64,000 bases of DNA. It comes from Shewanella marisflavi. GTDB taxonomy: Bacteria > Pseudomonadota > Gammaproteobacteria > Enterobacterales > Shewanellaceae. Shown in pieces: positions 28,997-38,322 of this stretch. The position numbers and the translations under genes are program-made. The notes under the pieces were generated by a model. That model saw only the letters and a list, made by a program, of their open reading frames with translations. It was not told where the DNA came from and did not search any database. Position 1 is the first letter of the stretch. The number at the start of each line of letters is the position of its first letter. The stretch spans positions 558,001 through 622,000 of the forward strand of contig NZ_JAKIKX010000001.1 of NCBI RefSeq assembly GCF_023283925.1. Direction: 5' to 3'.

Positions 28997-29122
28997 AGAT
29001 ATCATCCAAGTTGGGTAACTGTTACAACGACGGGCAACGAGTGCCGCACAAATCGTCAATTATAGCCGTGTGCACTGTGCTGTGCTAGTCCAAGTGTTTA
29101 CTTTTGCGAGATAAATTATGCT

Positions 29123-30850
29123 CTAAGTTTGTCCTTGGATTACTGCTATGAGCTTTTTAAGTTGCATCCGCTCTTCTTTAGTATGGTGCTGTTTTAAGCT
29201 CAATTCCTGATAACGTTGCTCAATATATTGATTATTCAACCATATCAGGGCTTTTTTGAACTCTTGCTGAAGGTTTTCATCCGCCACTTGATGCTCCCAT
29301 TGGGCTAGTTTTTTCAAGGTGGCGAGTTGTTCATCGCCCCTGAACTGTTCAAGTAGTTGTGCGCTGTTAACCTTCTCCGCGCGAGTTCTGTCGAGTAAGA
29401 GGGTGAGCAAATCTATGCCCGCCATCTTGATATGTTTTAGCGCTGGCTGCACCGGCAGGTTATTGCCTAGGTGCGGGTGCTGTACCAACAGGGCGATGGC
29501 TAATCGCAATGGGGTACCGCGTCCTTTGAGCGCTTTGTTTTGCAGAGGCTTTTTCGCATCAATGCGTTTGAAGCCCAGTTTTCGCTGCAATTCTTCCGCA
29601 CTGTTCATGCCGAGTTTATAGGCCAGATTTTCCAGCAGTAAACTCTGCAGCACAGTGTCTTGTACTTTTTCAATCAGGCTCATGGCTTGTTTGGCCAGGG
29701 TGCCCTTATCTGTGCCATAGCGCGTGGCTAAGGTGTCAAACAGAAACTCGGGCAGCAGTTTTGCCTTTTCGATAAGCTGTTCAAAAGCTGGTTTGCCAAT
29801 TTGGCGAACCAGTGAATCAGGGTCTTCACCTTCAGGTAAAAACATAAACTTGACCTGATCGCCTGGTTTGAGCAGTGGCAGGGCAGTTTCCAATGCGCGC
29901 CAAGCAGCTTCGGTGCCGGCCTTATCGCCGTCATAACAACAGACGACCTCTTTGGCGCTGCGTAGCAGCAGCTGAAATTGATCTGCTGTGGTCGAGGTGC
30001 CCAGTGATGCTACCGCATAGTCGACCCCAAATTGTGCCAGTGCTACGACGTCCATATAGCCTTCAACAATCAGGATCTGATTCGGCTCCCTGTGTCTCTG
30101 TTTGAGTTCATACAGGCCGTAGAGTTCATAGCCCTTATGAAATATGGGCGTTTCAGGCGAATTCAAGTACTTTGGCTTACCATCGCCCAAGACCCTGCCG
30201 CCAAATCCTATGACTCTGCCACGACGGTCTCGAATGGGGAACATAAGGCGATCACGAAATCTGTCGTAGCGTTTGCCACCCTCGTTTTCGATCACCATGC
30301 CCGCGGTCAGTAGCTTGTCCTGGGCATCCTGACTCTGGCGATAACGGCTGAGCAGGCCATCCCAACCCTCGGGGGCAAAACCGATATTAAAGTGTTCTAT
30401 CACTTCGTTTGACAGGCCACGATGCTCGAGATAATCGAGCACTTTTTGTTTATCTGTATGTTGCTTAAGCTGATTTTGGAAAAAGCGACTTGCCTCTTCC
30501 ATTAATTGGTAAAGATCTCGGCTTAAGCCTTCGTCACGGCGTTTACCCGTGCCTTTCTCTCTCGGTACATCCAGACCCAAACGGCCGGCCAACTCTTCAA
30601 TGGCGTCGACAAAGTCCAGTCGCTCATATTCCATGACAAAATCGATGGCATTACCATGGGCGCCACAACCGAAGCAGTGGTAAAACTGTTTATCTCGACT
30701 AACAGTAAATGAGGGTGACTTTTCGCTATGAAAGGGGCAACAGGCAGAGTGATTTTTGCCCGCCTTTTTCAGGGGGACCTTAGCATCGATAAGATCGACT
30801 ATATCGGTGCGAGCTACAAGCTCATTGATAAACTCACGAGGTATCGCCAT
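29123..30850 (-). CDS. dnaG: DNA primase
   Basis: This 575-residue primase makes RNA primers for replication. It has an N-terminal CHC2 zinc domain (C38, H41, C59, C62 in CCPFH and HCFGCG), a TOPRIM catalytic core (ILIVEGYMDVVALAQFG, CCYDGDKAG) and a C-terminal helicase-binding domain. Length is normal for the family. ATG 30850 gives MAIPREFINELVARTDIV, as in other DnaG proteins. An earlier start would add 26 unrelated residues. It lies between yqeY (97 bp) and rpoD (126 bp) in the macromolecular synthesis operon. Confidence 0.97.
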   Translation of the reverse strand: MAIPREFINELVARTDIVDLIDAKVPLKKAGKNHSACCPFHSEKSPSFTVSRDKQFYHCFGCGAHGNAIDFVMEYERLDFVDAIEELAGRLGLDVPREKGTGKRRDEGLSRDLYQLMEEASRFFQNQLKQHTDKQKVLDYLEHRGLSNEVIEHFNIGFAPEGWDGLLSRYRQSQDAQDKLLTAGMVIENEGGKRYDRFRDRLMFPIRDRRGRVIGFGGRVLGDGKPKYLNSPETPIFHKGYELYGLYELKQRHREPNQILIVEGYMDVVALAQFGVDYAVASLGTSTTADQFQLLLRSAKEVVCCYDGDKAGTEAAWRALETALPLLKPGDQVKFMFLPEGEDPDSLVRQIGKPAFEQLIEKAKLLPEFLFDTLATRYGTDKGTLAKQAMSLIEKVQDTVLQSLLLENLAYKLGMNSAEELQRKLGFKRIDAKKPLQNKALKGRGTPLRLAIALLVQHPHLGNNLPVQPALKHIKMAGIDLLTLLLDRTRAEKVNSAQLLEQFRGDEQLATLKKLAQWEHQVADENLQQEFKKALIWLNNQYIEQRYQELSLKQHHTKEERMQLKKLIAVIQGQT

Positions 30851-30947
30851 TGCTGTATAAATGCCGCCTTTTCGCGAAATTAAACCGAAAGAGTAGAAAC
30901 AAACAAGCCGTGCGTAGGCACGGCTCATTCATACATTGGACTTAAGG

Positions 30948-31391
30948 TTACTTGAGTTTTGCCTTGATCAGAGCGCCTATTGACGCCATATCAGCTCGCC
31001 CTTGTACCTTAGGTTTCAATGCTCCCATTACTTTGCCCATATCCGCCATGGATGATGCGCCTACCGCTTGGATAGTCTCATCAACTAGCGTGGCAACTTC
31101 CTCTTCAGAAAGCGGCTTAGGCAGGAAAGTCTCGAGGACTCGAATCTCTCCGGCTTCAGCTTGCGCTAGTTCGTCTCGGCCTGCCGCTTCATATTGAGCG
31201 ATAGAGTCGCGACGTTGTTTTACCATTTTGGTTAAGACCGCTATGGCTTGCTCATCATTCAGCGTCTCGCGGCTATCCACTTCGATCTGTTTGATGGCAG
31301 CCAGTGCCATACGAATAGTCCCAAGGCGCACCTTATCTTTGGCGCGCATGGCTTCTTTCATCTGGTCTTTTAGCTGATCAACTAGGCTCAT
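30948..31391 (-). CDS. yqeY: YqeY/GatB-C-terminal-domain protein
   Basis: This 147-residue helical protein of the YqeY family (related to the C-terminal, tRNA-binding part of GatB) contains LIDQLKDQMKEAMRAKDK-like opening, KQRRDSIAQYEAAGRDELAQAE, and a C-terminal MGKVMGALKPKVQGRADMA motif. Its molecular role is not established; binding to tRNA or a link to translation is suggested by homology. It begins 6 bp after rpsU with no strong ribosome site, so translation is probably coupled. Insertion of yqeY between rpsU and dnaG is common in many gammaproteobacteria. Confidence 0.9.
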   Translation of the reverse strand: MSLVDQLKDQMKEAMRAKDKVRLGTIRMALAAIKQIEVDSRETLNDEQAIAVLTKMVKQRRDSIAQYEAAGRDELAQAEAGEIRVLETFLPKPLSEEEVATLVDETIQAVGASSMADMGKVMGALKPKVQGRADMASIGALIKAKLK

Positions 31392-31397
31392 AAGAGA

Positions 31398-31613
31398 TTA
31401 GTATAAACGTACGCGACGCGCGTTTTCACGAGAAAGCTTCTTAGCAAGACGCTTTACTGCAGCAGCTTTAGCGCGCTTACGTGCAGTAGTTGGCTTCTCG
31501 TAGAATTCACGAGCACGAACGTCGGCTAAGATACCAGCTTTTTCACAAGAGCGCTTGAAACGACGTAAAGCTACGTCAAATGGTTCATTTTCACGTACTT
31601 TAATAATTGGCAT
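31398..31613 (-). CDS. rpsU: 30S ribosomal protein S21
   Basis: This 71-residue very basic protein begins [21 protein letters not shown] and ends with ENARRVRLY, nearly the same as E. coli S21. It is part of the 30S platform near the mRNA exit and helps initiation. It is the first gene of the rpsU-yqeY-dnaG-rpoD operon and is divergent from tsaD, as in many relatives. Confidence 0.98.
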   Translation of the reverse strand: MPIIKVRENEPFDVALRRFKRSCEKAGILADVRAREFYEKPTTARKRAKAAAVKRLAKKLSRENARRVRLY

Positions 31614-31947
31614 ACGCCATCACCCCTTAGGTGTAGTTTGTATTGAGTTAATTTCTTAACCCAAGTTAATTTAAAAATGGTGCGGAATTCTATACCGACC
31701 GTCGACCTTTTGTAAACCCCTTTGTCGCGATCCTTTTTGGGATCTTTTGCAGAGGTACAGGTTAAAGTTTAGCATTCTCTGCTATTGATATCATGGTCGG
31801 TTTGCCTGAGGAGGTGTGTGATTGCCTGTACCTGTGGGGCTTTGCCGAGGTTTTACTTGATGTTAGAGGCAAAAACTAAGTCGATTGGTATTTCCGTCGG
31901 CGAGCAGGTAAAATTGTCCGCCACTTTATTCAGGTAGATTTGGAAAA
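31614..31947. other. Divergent rpsU/tsaD promoter region
   Basis: This 334-base region holds no supported gene. It must contain promoters for rpsU (left) and tsaD (right). A small hairpin GATCC/GGATC lies at about 31729-31744 and a long-range inverted repeat AGGTACAGG (31753-31761) / CCTGTACCT (31825-31833) spans its middle. I see no LexA box or riboswitch. Confidence 0.4.
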
Positions 31948-32961
31948 ATGCGAGTTATAGGTATAGAGACATCTTGTGATGAGACGGGTATCGCCGTGTA
32001 TGACGACGAAAAAGGCCTGTTATCTCATACGCTTTACAGTCAAGTGAAACTACATGCCGACTACGGCGGTGTAGTGCCTGAGCTCGCGTCGCGCGATCAT
32101 GTGCGTAAGATCATTCCCCTTATTAAGCAGGCGCTGAAAGACGCTGATTCAACTCAGGATGATATCGACGCCATTGCCTATACCAAAGGGCCCGGATTAG
32201 TGGGAGCACTACTTGTCGGCGCCTGTGTTGGCCGCTCATTGGCCTTTGCTTGGGGGAAACCCGCGGTGGGCGTACATCATATGGAAGGTCACTTGCTGGC
32301 GCCTATGCTGGAAGATGACGTACCTGAATTTCCTTTCTTGGCCCTGTTGGTCTCTGGTGGTCACTCTATGATGGTGGCTGTTGAGGGCATTGGGCGCTAT
32401 GAGGTGCTGGGAGAGTCTGTGGATGATGCCGCAGGTGAAGCCTTCGATAAGACGGCTAAGCTGATGGGGCTCGATTATCCAGGTGGGCCGAGACTCTCTA
32501 AGCTTGCCGCTAAGGGCGAGCCCAACTGTTACCGCTTCCCGCGGCCGATGACAGATCGCCCTGGGTTGGACTTTAGTTTCTCTGGTCTGAAAACCTTTGC
32601 CGCTAATACCATCGCCGATGAGCCAGATGATGAGCAGACGCGCGCTAATATCGCCCGCGCTTTCGAAGAGGCCGTGGTCGATACCTTGGCCATTAAATGT
32701 AAGCGCGCCTTGAAACAGACGGGCTATAACCGTTTGGTGATTGCCGGTGGCGTGAGTGCGAATACCCGCCTGCGTGAGAGCCTGGCCGAGATGATGCAGT
32801 CTTTAGGCGGCAAGGTTTACTACCCAAGGGGCGAGTTTTGTACCGACAATGGCGCCATGATTGCCTATGCGGGCATGGCGCGCCTTAAGGCCGGACAGGT
32901 TGAGCCTTTGGCGGTTAAAGGGATGCCGCGCTGGCCGCTGGACTCCTTACCACCAGTATAA
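31948..32961 (+). CDS. tsaD: tRNA N6-threonylcarbamoyladenosine transferase
   Basis: This 337-residue ASKHA-fold enzyme puts the threonylcarbamoyl group on A37 of ANN-decoding tRNAs, working with TsaB, TsaC and TsaE. It shows the metal site [28 protein letters not shown] at the start, SGGHSMMV and [18 protein letters not shown], and the C-terminal [10 protein letters not shown]. Length equals that of E. coli TsaD. It is monocistronic and ends at a strong terminator. Confidence 0.97.
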   Translation: MRVIGIETSCDETGIAVYDDEKGLLSHTLYSQVKLHADYGGVVPELASRDHVRKIIPLIKQALKDADSTQDDIDAIAYTKGPGLVGALLVGACVGRSLAFAWGKPAVGVHHMEGHLLAPMLEDDVPEFPFLALLVSGGHSMMVAVEGIGRYEVLGESVDDAAGEAFDKTAKLMGLDYPGGPRLSKLAAKGEPNCYRFPRPMTDRPGLDFSFSGLKTFAANTIADEPDDEQTRANIARAFEEAVVDTLAIKCKRALKQTGYNRLVIAGGVSANTRLRESLAEMMQSLGGKVYYPRGEFCTDNGAMIAYAGMARLKAGQVEPLAVKGMPRWPLDSLPPV

Positions 32962-32969
32962 ATGACATG

Positions 32970-32998
32970 AAAAAGGCGACTGTGAGGTCGCCTTTTTT
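32970..32998 (+). terminator. Terminator after tsaD
   Basis: AAAAAGGCGAC / GTCGCCTTTTT with loop TGTGAG, 9 bases past the stop. Confidence 0.9.
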
Positions 32999-33147
32999 CT
33001 CTTTGTATTTTGGCCTGTCACCAGCTATTTGCGCTTGGTGGGGACTGAAGTTATCTGCACTGAACTCAAGGGCACGGATTTGCGGCTGTCGATAGTCATT
33101 GGTGAGTATCAGTCTGAGTGATATCAGAGATCGACAAGGCCCTTTGG

Positions 33148-33759
33148 CTATTCGTCGCTGGCTCGTTTTTTACGCGACAGCTTAGATTCTTCGCCCTTAC
33201 GCAGCCGATGGATATTTTCCCTGTGACGTATGACGATGAGCAAGGAGAGCATGGCGACGGGCAGGGTAAAGCGCTCGTCAAAATACCAGGTGTAGATTGG
33301 CGCCAGCAGGGCGGTAATAATCGCCGCCAGTGAAGAGTAGCGACAGATGAGTACCAATATGACCCAGGTCGCGATAAGGGCCAGCGACAGATCGGCGCCT
33401 ATGGGGGCCATGGCACCGAACGCGGTGGCAACCCCTTTGCCACCCTTAAACTTAAAGAAGATAGGAAAGATATGGCCCAAGCAGGCCGCGATGGCGATTA
33501 AACCGAGAGAAACGGCATCTACACCGAGGCGAAAGGCTAAATAGGCAGGCGCAGCACCTTTGAGCATATCGAAGAATAACACCATGGCCGCGGCACTGGC
33601 GCCACCGATACGTAGTACATTAGTTGCCCCTGGGTTACCTGAGCCTTGGCTACGGGGGTCTGGTAATCCCCTGAGTCGACAAACTAGCACGGCACTGGAT
33701 ATCGACCCCGCCAGATAGGCAGTCAATATCAGCGCTAGAGTCAGCAGCGTTAAGCTCAA
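33148..33759 (-). CDS. plsY: Acyl-phosphate:glycerol-3-phosphate acyltransferase
   Basis: This 203-residue inner-membrane enzyme of phospholipid synthesis has about five helices. It carries the PlsY loops [50 protein letters not shown] and the later [17 protein letters not shown]. It moves acyl from acyl-phosphate (made by PlsX) to glycerol-3-phosphate. The start is TTG 33759, supported by AAGGA 7 bases upstream; a later ATG would cut the first helix. The Lys/Arg-rich tail is slightly longer than usual. It is divergent from folB. Confidence 0.92.
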   Translation of the reverse strand: MSLTLLTLALILTAYLAGSISSAVLVCRLRGLPDPRSQGSGNPGATNVLRIGGASAAAMVLFFDMLKGAAPAYLAFRLGVDAVSLGLIAIAACLGHIFPIFFKFKGGKGVATAFGAMAPIGADLSLALIATWVILVLICRYSSLAAIITALLAPIYTWYFDERFTLPVAMLSLLIVIRHRENIHRLRKGEESKLSRKKRASDE

Positions 33760-33956
33760 ATTGGTTTCCTTATCCTTCTTAAGGTATTATCCCGCCCTAG
33801 TTATTGAGGCGACCGGCTAAACCTTGTATTTTACGCACAGGTTGATTGGGCTTATGTAGTGACAACGGGCTTGACGCGACCGTTTTCTTATCCCTGTTTC
33901 GTTGTCATTACAGTCGCTTATCCTACTTGGGTTTTTGGCTGTACGAAAGGGGAAAT

Positions 33957-33970
33957 CACAGATATCTGTG
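33957..33970. promoter_or_regulatory. Perfect 14-bp palindrome upstream of folB
   Basis: CACAGATATCTGTG lies in the 296-base divergent plsY/folB region, 86 bases before the folB start. It may be an operator; the cognate regulator is not evident. Confidence 0.3.
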
Positions 33971-34055
33971 TAATCACGCCATTATAACCATATTGGTCGT
34001 TGTAGCTTATTAGACCTCTTCTATTACCTAATTTTGTTGCCTATCGGGAGGCATT

Positions 34056-34409
34056 ATGGACAAGGTGCTTATTTCACAGCTTAAAGTCGAAACCGTTATC
34101 GGTATTTATGAGTGGGAAAAGCAGATCCATCAGAACCTGCTGATCGATCTCGAAATGGCTTGGGACAACAGTTTAGCGGCGGCCAATGATGATTATCAGC
34201 ATGCCCTGTGTTACGAGACTGTCTCTAACCGTCTGACCGCGCTAATTACCGAAAAGCCGATAGAACTGATTGAAACCGTGGCGCAGATTTGTGCCGACTG
34301 TGTGATGAAGGAGTTCGATGTGCCCTGGGTGAAGGTGAGGGTGATGAAACCCGGTGCAGTGCCCAGTGCTCAGGCGGTGGGTGTCGAGATAGAGCGAGGT
34401 CATCTGTAG
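34056..34409 (+). CDS. folB: Dihydroneopterin aldolase
   Basis: This 117-residue protein of the FolB family cleaves 7,8-dihydroneopterin to 6-hydroxymethyl-dihydropterin and glycolaldehyde in folate synthesis. The conserved LKVETVIGIYEWEKQIHQNLLIDLEMAWD, the DDYQHALCYETVSNRL segment and the C-terminal VKVRVMKPGAVPSAQAVGVEIER are all present. A clear GGGAGG precedes the ATG. It lies 4 bp before folK, which acts on its product. Confidence 0.95.
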   Translation: MDKVLISQLKVETVIGIYEWEKQIHQNLLIDLEMAWDNSLAAANDDYQHALCYETVSNRLTALITEKPIELIETVAQICADCVMKEFDVPWVKVRVMKPGAVPSAQAVGVEIERGHL

Positions 34410-34413
34410 ACTC

Positions 34414-34905
34414 ATGGCTCGTATTTTTATCAGTATCGGCAGTAATATTCATCCAGAGCGTTACTTTAACGCGGCCTTAAAGGCGCTGGCTGAGCATTTC
34501 GATAACCTGTGTCTCTCCAGCGTGTTTGAAAGTGAAGCAGTTGGCTTTGATGGTAGCAATTTTCTCAACATGGTAGTTGGCGCCGACACGCAACTTAGCA
34601 TTGCTCAGGTGGTCGCTCTGTTTAAGCAGATAGAGTCAGACAATGGCCGCCTGCCAGGCGCGAAAAAGTTTAGCCCCCGTACCTTAGATTTGGATCTGCT
34701 GCTCTATGACGACTTGGTGACCGCATCGCCCATCGTGCTGCCAAGAGCTGAGATCACCACCAATGCCTTCGTGCTCTGGCCGCTGGCGGAGATTGCCCCT
34801 GAGAGGGTGCATCCGGTCGCACAGCTTTCCTACCAGACTCTGTGGGATAATTATGATAAGTCACAGCAGAAGCTCTGGCCTATCGAGTTTCAATGGTCCT
34901 ATTAA
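34414..34905 (+). CDS. folK: 2-amino-4-hydroxy-6-hydroxymethyldihydropteridine pyrophosphokinase
   Basis: This 163-residue HPPK moves pyrophosphate from ATP to 6-hydroxymethyl-dihydropterin. Motifs are ISIGSNIHPERYF near the start, SVFESEAVGFDGSNFLNMVVG, the metal-binding RTLDLDLLLYDD and the substrate segment LPRAEITTNAFVLWPLAEIAP. It follows folB by 4 bp and forms a two-step folate pair with it. The ribosome site is weak, which fits translational coupling. Confidence 0.93.
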   Translation: MARIFISIGSNIHPERYFNAALKALAEHFDNLCLSSVFESEAVGFDGSNFLNMVVGADTQLSIAQVVALFKQIESDNGRLPGAKKFSPRTLDLDLLLYDDLVTASPIVLPRAEITTNAFVLWPLAEIAPERVHPVAQLSYQTLWDNYDKSQQKLWPIEFQWSY

Positions 34906-34939
34906 TTTCATTACCCGACCTAAACCTTAAAGGATAATC

Positions 34940-35740
34940 ATGGATATTTTTCAGGTAATTGTTTTGGCCCTGATCCAAGGCCTGACTGAGTTTTTACCTA
35001 TTTCGAGTTCGGCGCATCTTATTTTGCCGGCGCAGTTACTGGACTGGCAGGACCAAGGACTGACCTTTGACGTGGCAGTCAATACAGGTTCTCTGTTAGC
35101 CGTAGTGATCTACTTTCGCCGTGAGTTATTTTCCATGTTTACCGCCTGGACCGGCAGCCTAGTGTCACGGGAGCAGACCCAGGAGAGCAAGCTTGCCTGG
35201 TGGATCATCTTAGCCACCATACCGGCGGTGATTGTCGGCTTTACCGCCAAAGACTTTATCTCGACTCATCTGCGTAATATCGAGGTGATCGCCACCACGA
35301 CCATAGTGTTTGGTTTGCTGCTGTGGTGGGCCGATAAGCTTAATCGTGAAGGATTTAACGAGTTTCAGGTGGGCTGGAAGAAGGCGCTGCTTATTGGTAT
35401 CGCCCAGGCGATGGCATTGATCCCTGGAACCTCTCGCTCTGGGGCAACCATTACCGCGGCGCTGGCGTTGGGGCTAAGCCGTGAAGCAGCAGCGCGTTTC
35501 TCATTTTTGATGTCTGTGCCTGTGAGTCTGGGGGCGGCGATCTTAGTGGTTAAAGATCTGCTTTCCAGTCAGGAAGCGATAGATTATCAGGCGCTAATCA
35601 TCGGGACTGTGCTCTCCTTTGTTGCGGCCTATCTTTGTATCCACTACTTTTTGAAGATCATCAGTCGTATGGGGATGACACCTTTTGTCATCTATCGTTT
35701 AGCCTTAGGCGCCGTATTGTGTGTCGTTATTTTTGCCTGA
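34940..35740 (+). CDS. uppP: Undecaprenyl-diphosphate phosphatase
   Basis: This 266-residue BacA-type membrane enzyme has about eight helices. It shows the two repeat motifs of the family: [19 protein letters not shown] with the catalytic Glu/Ser region, and [16 protein letters not shown] with the conserved Arg. It removes phosphate from undecaprenyl diphosphate so the carrier can be reused in peptidoglycan synthesis. It lies 34 bp after folK on the same strand. Confidence 0.95.
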   Translation: MDIFQVIVLALIQGLTEFLPISSSAHLILPAQLLDWQDQGLTFDVAVNTGSLLAVVIYFRRELFSMFTAWTGSLVSREQTQESKLAWWIILATIPAVIVGFTAKDFISTHLRNIEVIATTTIVFGLLLWWADKLNREGFNEFQVGWKKALLIGIAQAMALIPGTSRSGATITAALALGLSREAAARFSFLMSVPVSLGAAILVVKDLLSSQEAIDYQALIIGTVLSFVAAYLCIHYFLKIISRMGMTPFVIYRLALGAVLCVVIFA

Positions 35741-35764
35741 TCGCCTAGGCCATAAGAGATCATC

Positions 35765-36589
35765 ATGAAGAGTCATTATTTGTGCCCCCTTTGTCACAGC
35801 CCATTGCATGTTCATAAGGCATCCGAGGGACTGCACTGCGCCAACAAGCATCATTTCGATAAGGGAGAGCAAGGTTACTGGGTCTTTAGCCAAGCCAAGA
35901 AGCCGCATCTGGATAGTCGTCAGTTAATGCGCGCAAAACACTTCCTGTTGGAATCTGGCATTTTCACGCCGGTTGTTGAGGCGATGCAGCGTCAGTTGAG
36001 TGCGTTGACTCCGGCAGAGACAACCCTTAGTCATCTCGATTTCGATTGCGGCGAAGGCTATTACCTAAGGGCGCTGGCAGCTGTTTTCGAAGCCCTATCC
36101 CTCACGGTATCGCAAACCGGCATCGCAGAAGCGGAGAACGCCCTGTTTGTGGCGGCTAAGGCGCAATCGGGGGCTAGCCTGATCCAGAGTCAGTTAAAAA
36201 AACTCCCTTTTGAAGATGCCAGTTTCGACTTGGTGACCTTGATTGATAAGCCGCTTAAGGGTAAAGAACTGCTTAGAGTGTTAAAGCCGGGCGGGCATCT
36301 GATGTGGTTGTCGCCTGGGCCGCGGCATCTGTGGCAGATAAGAGAGTTTATCTACCCTAATTTAGTCGAGAAAGGCGGTGAGCCGCAGCAGCCCAGTGGT
36401 TTGACCTTAGTGGCAAGCGAACACATTCGCTTTAATTTGGACATTAACGGTGAGCAGGCGCTAACGCTACTTGAAATGACGCCTTATGCCTGGCGCGCAA
36501 ACGATAAGGTCAAGCGGCAAATCGCCCAGCATGACTTTGCGCAGCTTGAGATCGATCTCTACCTCACCTTAGCGACTAAGGATGCCTAG
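35765..36589 (+). CDS. rlmA: 23S rRNA (guanine-745-N1)-methyltransferase
   Basis: This 274-residue SAM-dependent enzyme has an N-terminal zinc site (C7, C10, C25, H29 in YLCPLCHSPL and HCANKHHFDKGEQGYW). A Rossmann domain with DFDCGEGYYLRAL follows, then VLKPGGHLMWLSPGPRHLWQIRE and a C-terminal LLEMTPYAWRA. These match RlmA(I). The SAM-binding loop reads DFDCGEGYY where E. coli has DIGCGEGYY, so Gly is replaced by Asp, which is slightly unusual. It is the last of four tightly placed genes (folB-folK-uppP-rlmA). Confidence 0.9.
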   Translation: MKSHYLCPLCHSPLHVHKASEGLHCANKHHFDKGEQGYWVFSQAKKPHLDSRQLMRAKHFLLESGIFTPVVEAMQRQLSALTPAETTLSHLDFDCGEGYYLRALAAVFEALSLTVSQTGIAEAENALFVAAKAQSGASLIQSQLKKLPFEDASFDLVTLIDKPLKGKELLRVLKPGGHLMWLSPGPRHLWQIREFIYPNLVEKGGEPQQPSGLTLVASEHIRFNLDINGEQALTLLEMTPYAWRANDKVKRQIAQHDFAQLEIDLYLTLATKDA

Positions 36590-36683
36590 TGGGGCGGGTG
36601 ACATTAACCGCCACTAGAAAATCGCCACGGCTCGGGTTACTCTTTGAGCCAATCATTCACTTAACTTTTGGAAACCAGTATTG

Positions 36684-37631
36684 ATGATGCGTAAATTGCT
36701 GTTGCTCATCTTGAGTCTCGCACCACTGCAGTTACTTGCCAATGTTTATTCCCTGCCAGCCGACGGTGGACGTCTTATCGGCGAGCTGCAAACCCATGTG
36801 GTGCAGAAGGGGGATTACTTCAAGACCATCGCCGATAAATACAATATTGGGATCTTAGAGTTGATGGAAACCAATCCTGGTGTGGACCCCTTTCTGCCGA
36901 CACCAGGCACAGAACTGGTGATCCCTACTCAGATGTTGCTGCCGGATGTACCGCGTAAAGGGATAGTGATTAACTTGCCAGAGTTGCGCCTCTACTATTA
37001 CCCCAAAAATGGTCGCGAGGTGCATGTCTTCCCTGTGGGCATAGGTCGTATCGGCCGTGAGACCCCCGAGATGACCACTAAGATCAAGGCGCGTATTCCA
37101 AATCCAAGCTGGACTCCGCCGGCGAGTCTGCGCGCCGAACATCTGCGCGAGCGCGGTGAGGTCTTACCGAGAGTGGTGCCAGCAGGTCCTGACAATCCGC
37201 TTGGAAAGTATGCGATGCAGCTTTCTTATGGTGATGGTAGCTATCTTATTCACGGTACTAATAAAGATTTTGGTATCGGCATGCGGGTAAGCGCCGGCTG
37301 TATCAGGCTGAATCCAGATGATATTGAGTGGTTATTCCACCAGTCTAAATATGGCGACAGTGTAAGAGTGATTAACCAAACGGTTAAGATCTCCTCAGAG
37401 CCAGATGGCCGTCAGATCATCGAGGTACATTCGCCGTTATCTGAGTCAGAAGATCAGCCGCGAGAGAAGGTGATTAGCCTGAGCAGTAAGATTGTGAAGT
37501 TTATTAGCCAAGAAGGGGTCGACAACACTAAGGCCAATGATGCCCTGTTGACTCAAAACGGTATTCCTATGGTAATTTCCGCACCATCGTTAACCGCATC
37601 GCAAGAGACTGATATTACGCCAGAAGGCTGA
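36684..37631 (+). CDS. LysM-YkuD L,D-transpeptidase (ErfK/YcfS type)
   Basis: This protein of about 315 residues is exported by a signal peptide ending near LLANVYS. A LysM-like domain follows (about 37-85: VVQKGDYFKTIADKYNIGILELMETNPG), then a YkuD catalytic domain with HGTNKDFGIGMRVSAGCIRL (catalytic Cys in SAGCIRL). Enzymes of this group link Braun lipoprotein to peptidoglycan. The lpp gene lies next to it in the opposite direction. The start is uncertain: TTG 36681, ATG 36684 and ATG 36687 are in frame behind a weak TTGGA site. The C-terminal 60 residues beyond the catalytic domain are not recognised. Confidence 0.88.
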   Translation: MMRKLLLLILSLAPLQLLANVYSLPADGGRLIGELQTHVVQKGDYFKTIADKYNIGILELMETNPGVDPFLPTPGTELVIPTQMLLPDVPRKGIVINLPELRLYYYPKNGREVHVFPVGIGRIGRETPEMTTKIKARIPNPSWTPPASLRAEHLRERGEVLPRVVPAGPDNPLGKYAMQLSYGDGSYLIHGTNKDFGIGMRVSAGCIRLNPDDIEWLFHQSKYGDSVRVINQTVKISSEPDGRQIIEVHSPLSESEDQPREKVISLSSKIVKFISQEGVDNTKANDALLTQNGIPMVISAPSLTASQETDITPEG

Positions 37632-37655
37632 TAGCCAGAGCTAAAATGATTTTAT

Positions 37656-37684
37656 TAAGGCGTCCTCAGGGGCGCTTTTTTTAT
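37656..37684 (+). terminator. Terminator after the L,D-transpeptidase gene
   Basis: GCGTCC / GGGCGC stem with one G-T pair and loop TCAG, followed by seven T. Confidence 0.7.
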
Positions 37685-37795
37685 GTTTAGAAACGATATC
37701 GTTTACTGACATTGATGGCGCTGAAGAGATTTGAGATTCAGAAAGTAAAGCTGGAGAGATTCGAGAATTAGCGGTTTGAAGCAGAAGGGAAAATA

Positions 37796-37823
37796 TATCG
37801 GCAACACAGAAGTGTTGCCGATA
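37796..37823 (-). terminator. Terminator after lpp
   Basis: TATCGGCAACAC / GTGTTGCCGATA, a perfect 12-bp stem 9 bases past the lpp stop on the reverse strand, followed by ATATTTT. Confidence 0.8.
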
Positions 37824-37831
37824 CAGACAAA

Positions 37832-38098
37832 TTACTTCTTGTAAGAAGAAGCGATGTTGTCGATGCGATCGTTAGCACGCTTAGCTTCAGCTTGTGCGTC
37901 CATAGCAGCAGCTTTTGCATCTTTAACGTCTGCAGAAAGAGCGCCTTGCTCAGACTTAAGAGAGCTAACTTCAGCTGACAATTGATCAACCTTGTTGCCT
38001 AGGTTCGCAACGCTTTCTTCTAGAGCAGTAGTGTTCGCGCAACCACCAAGAAGGGCAGTCATTGCTACGCCAGCAATCATCAGTACTTTTTTGTTCAT
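37832..38098 (-). CDS. lpp: Braun-type major outer-membrane lipoprotein
   Basis: This 88-residue lipoprotein has a short signal peptide and lipobox LLGGC (lipid-modified C20). The mature part is a heptad-repeat coiled coil (LEESVANLGNKVDQLSAEVSSLK). The C-terminus SSYKK ends in the free lysine used for attachment to peptidoglycan. The mature length is about 69 residues, longer than E. coli Lpp (58), with an Ala-rich middle (DAKAAAMDAQAEAKRA). An AAAGGGA ribosome site supports ATG 38098. It converges on the L,D-transpeptidase gene that would catalyse the linkage. Confidence 0.9.
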   Translation of the reverse strand: MNKKVLMIAGVAMTALLGGCANTTALEESVANLGNKVDQLSAEVSSLKSEQGALSADVKDAKAAAMDAQAEAKRANDRIDNIASSYKK

Positions 38099-38322
38099 TG
38101 GGAAATCCCTTTAAATAAGTTGGATTGAGTTGGAGCAGCCGAAAAGTACAACTGCAACTGGTTAATTATGTCATAGCTATTTTATTTTGCTATGAATTTC
38201 CACCCTAAGGCCGTAATACAATATCTCATGAGTATCCAAAATCAAGTTTGTCGAGCTTTTTTGCCTAAATTTTGGCTAGTCGTCACTAAATATTAACTTT
38301 CCTTTATCGTTACATTTGCTTT

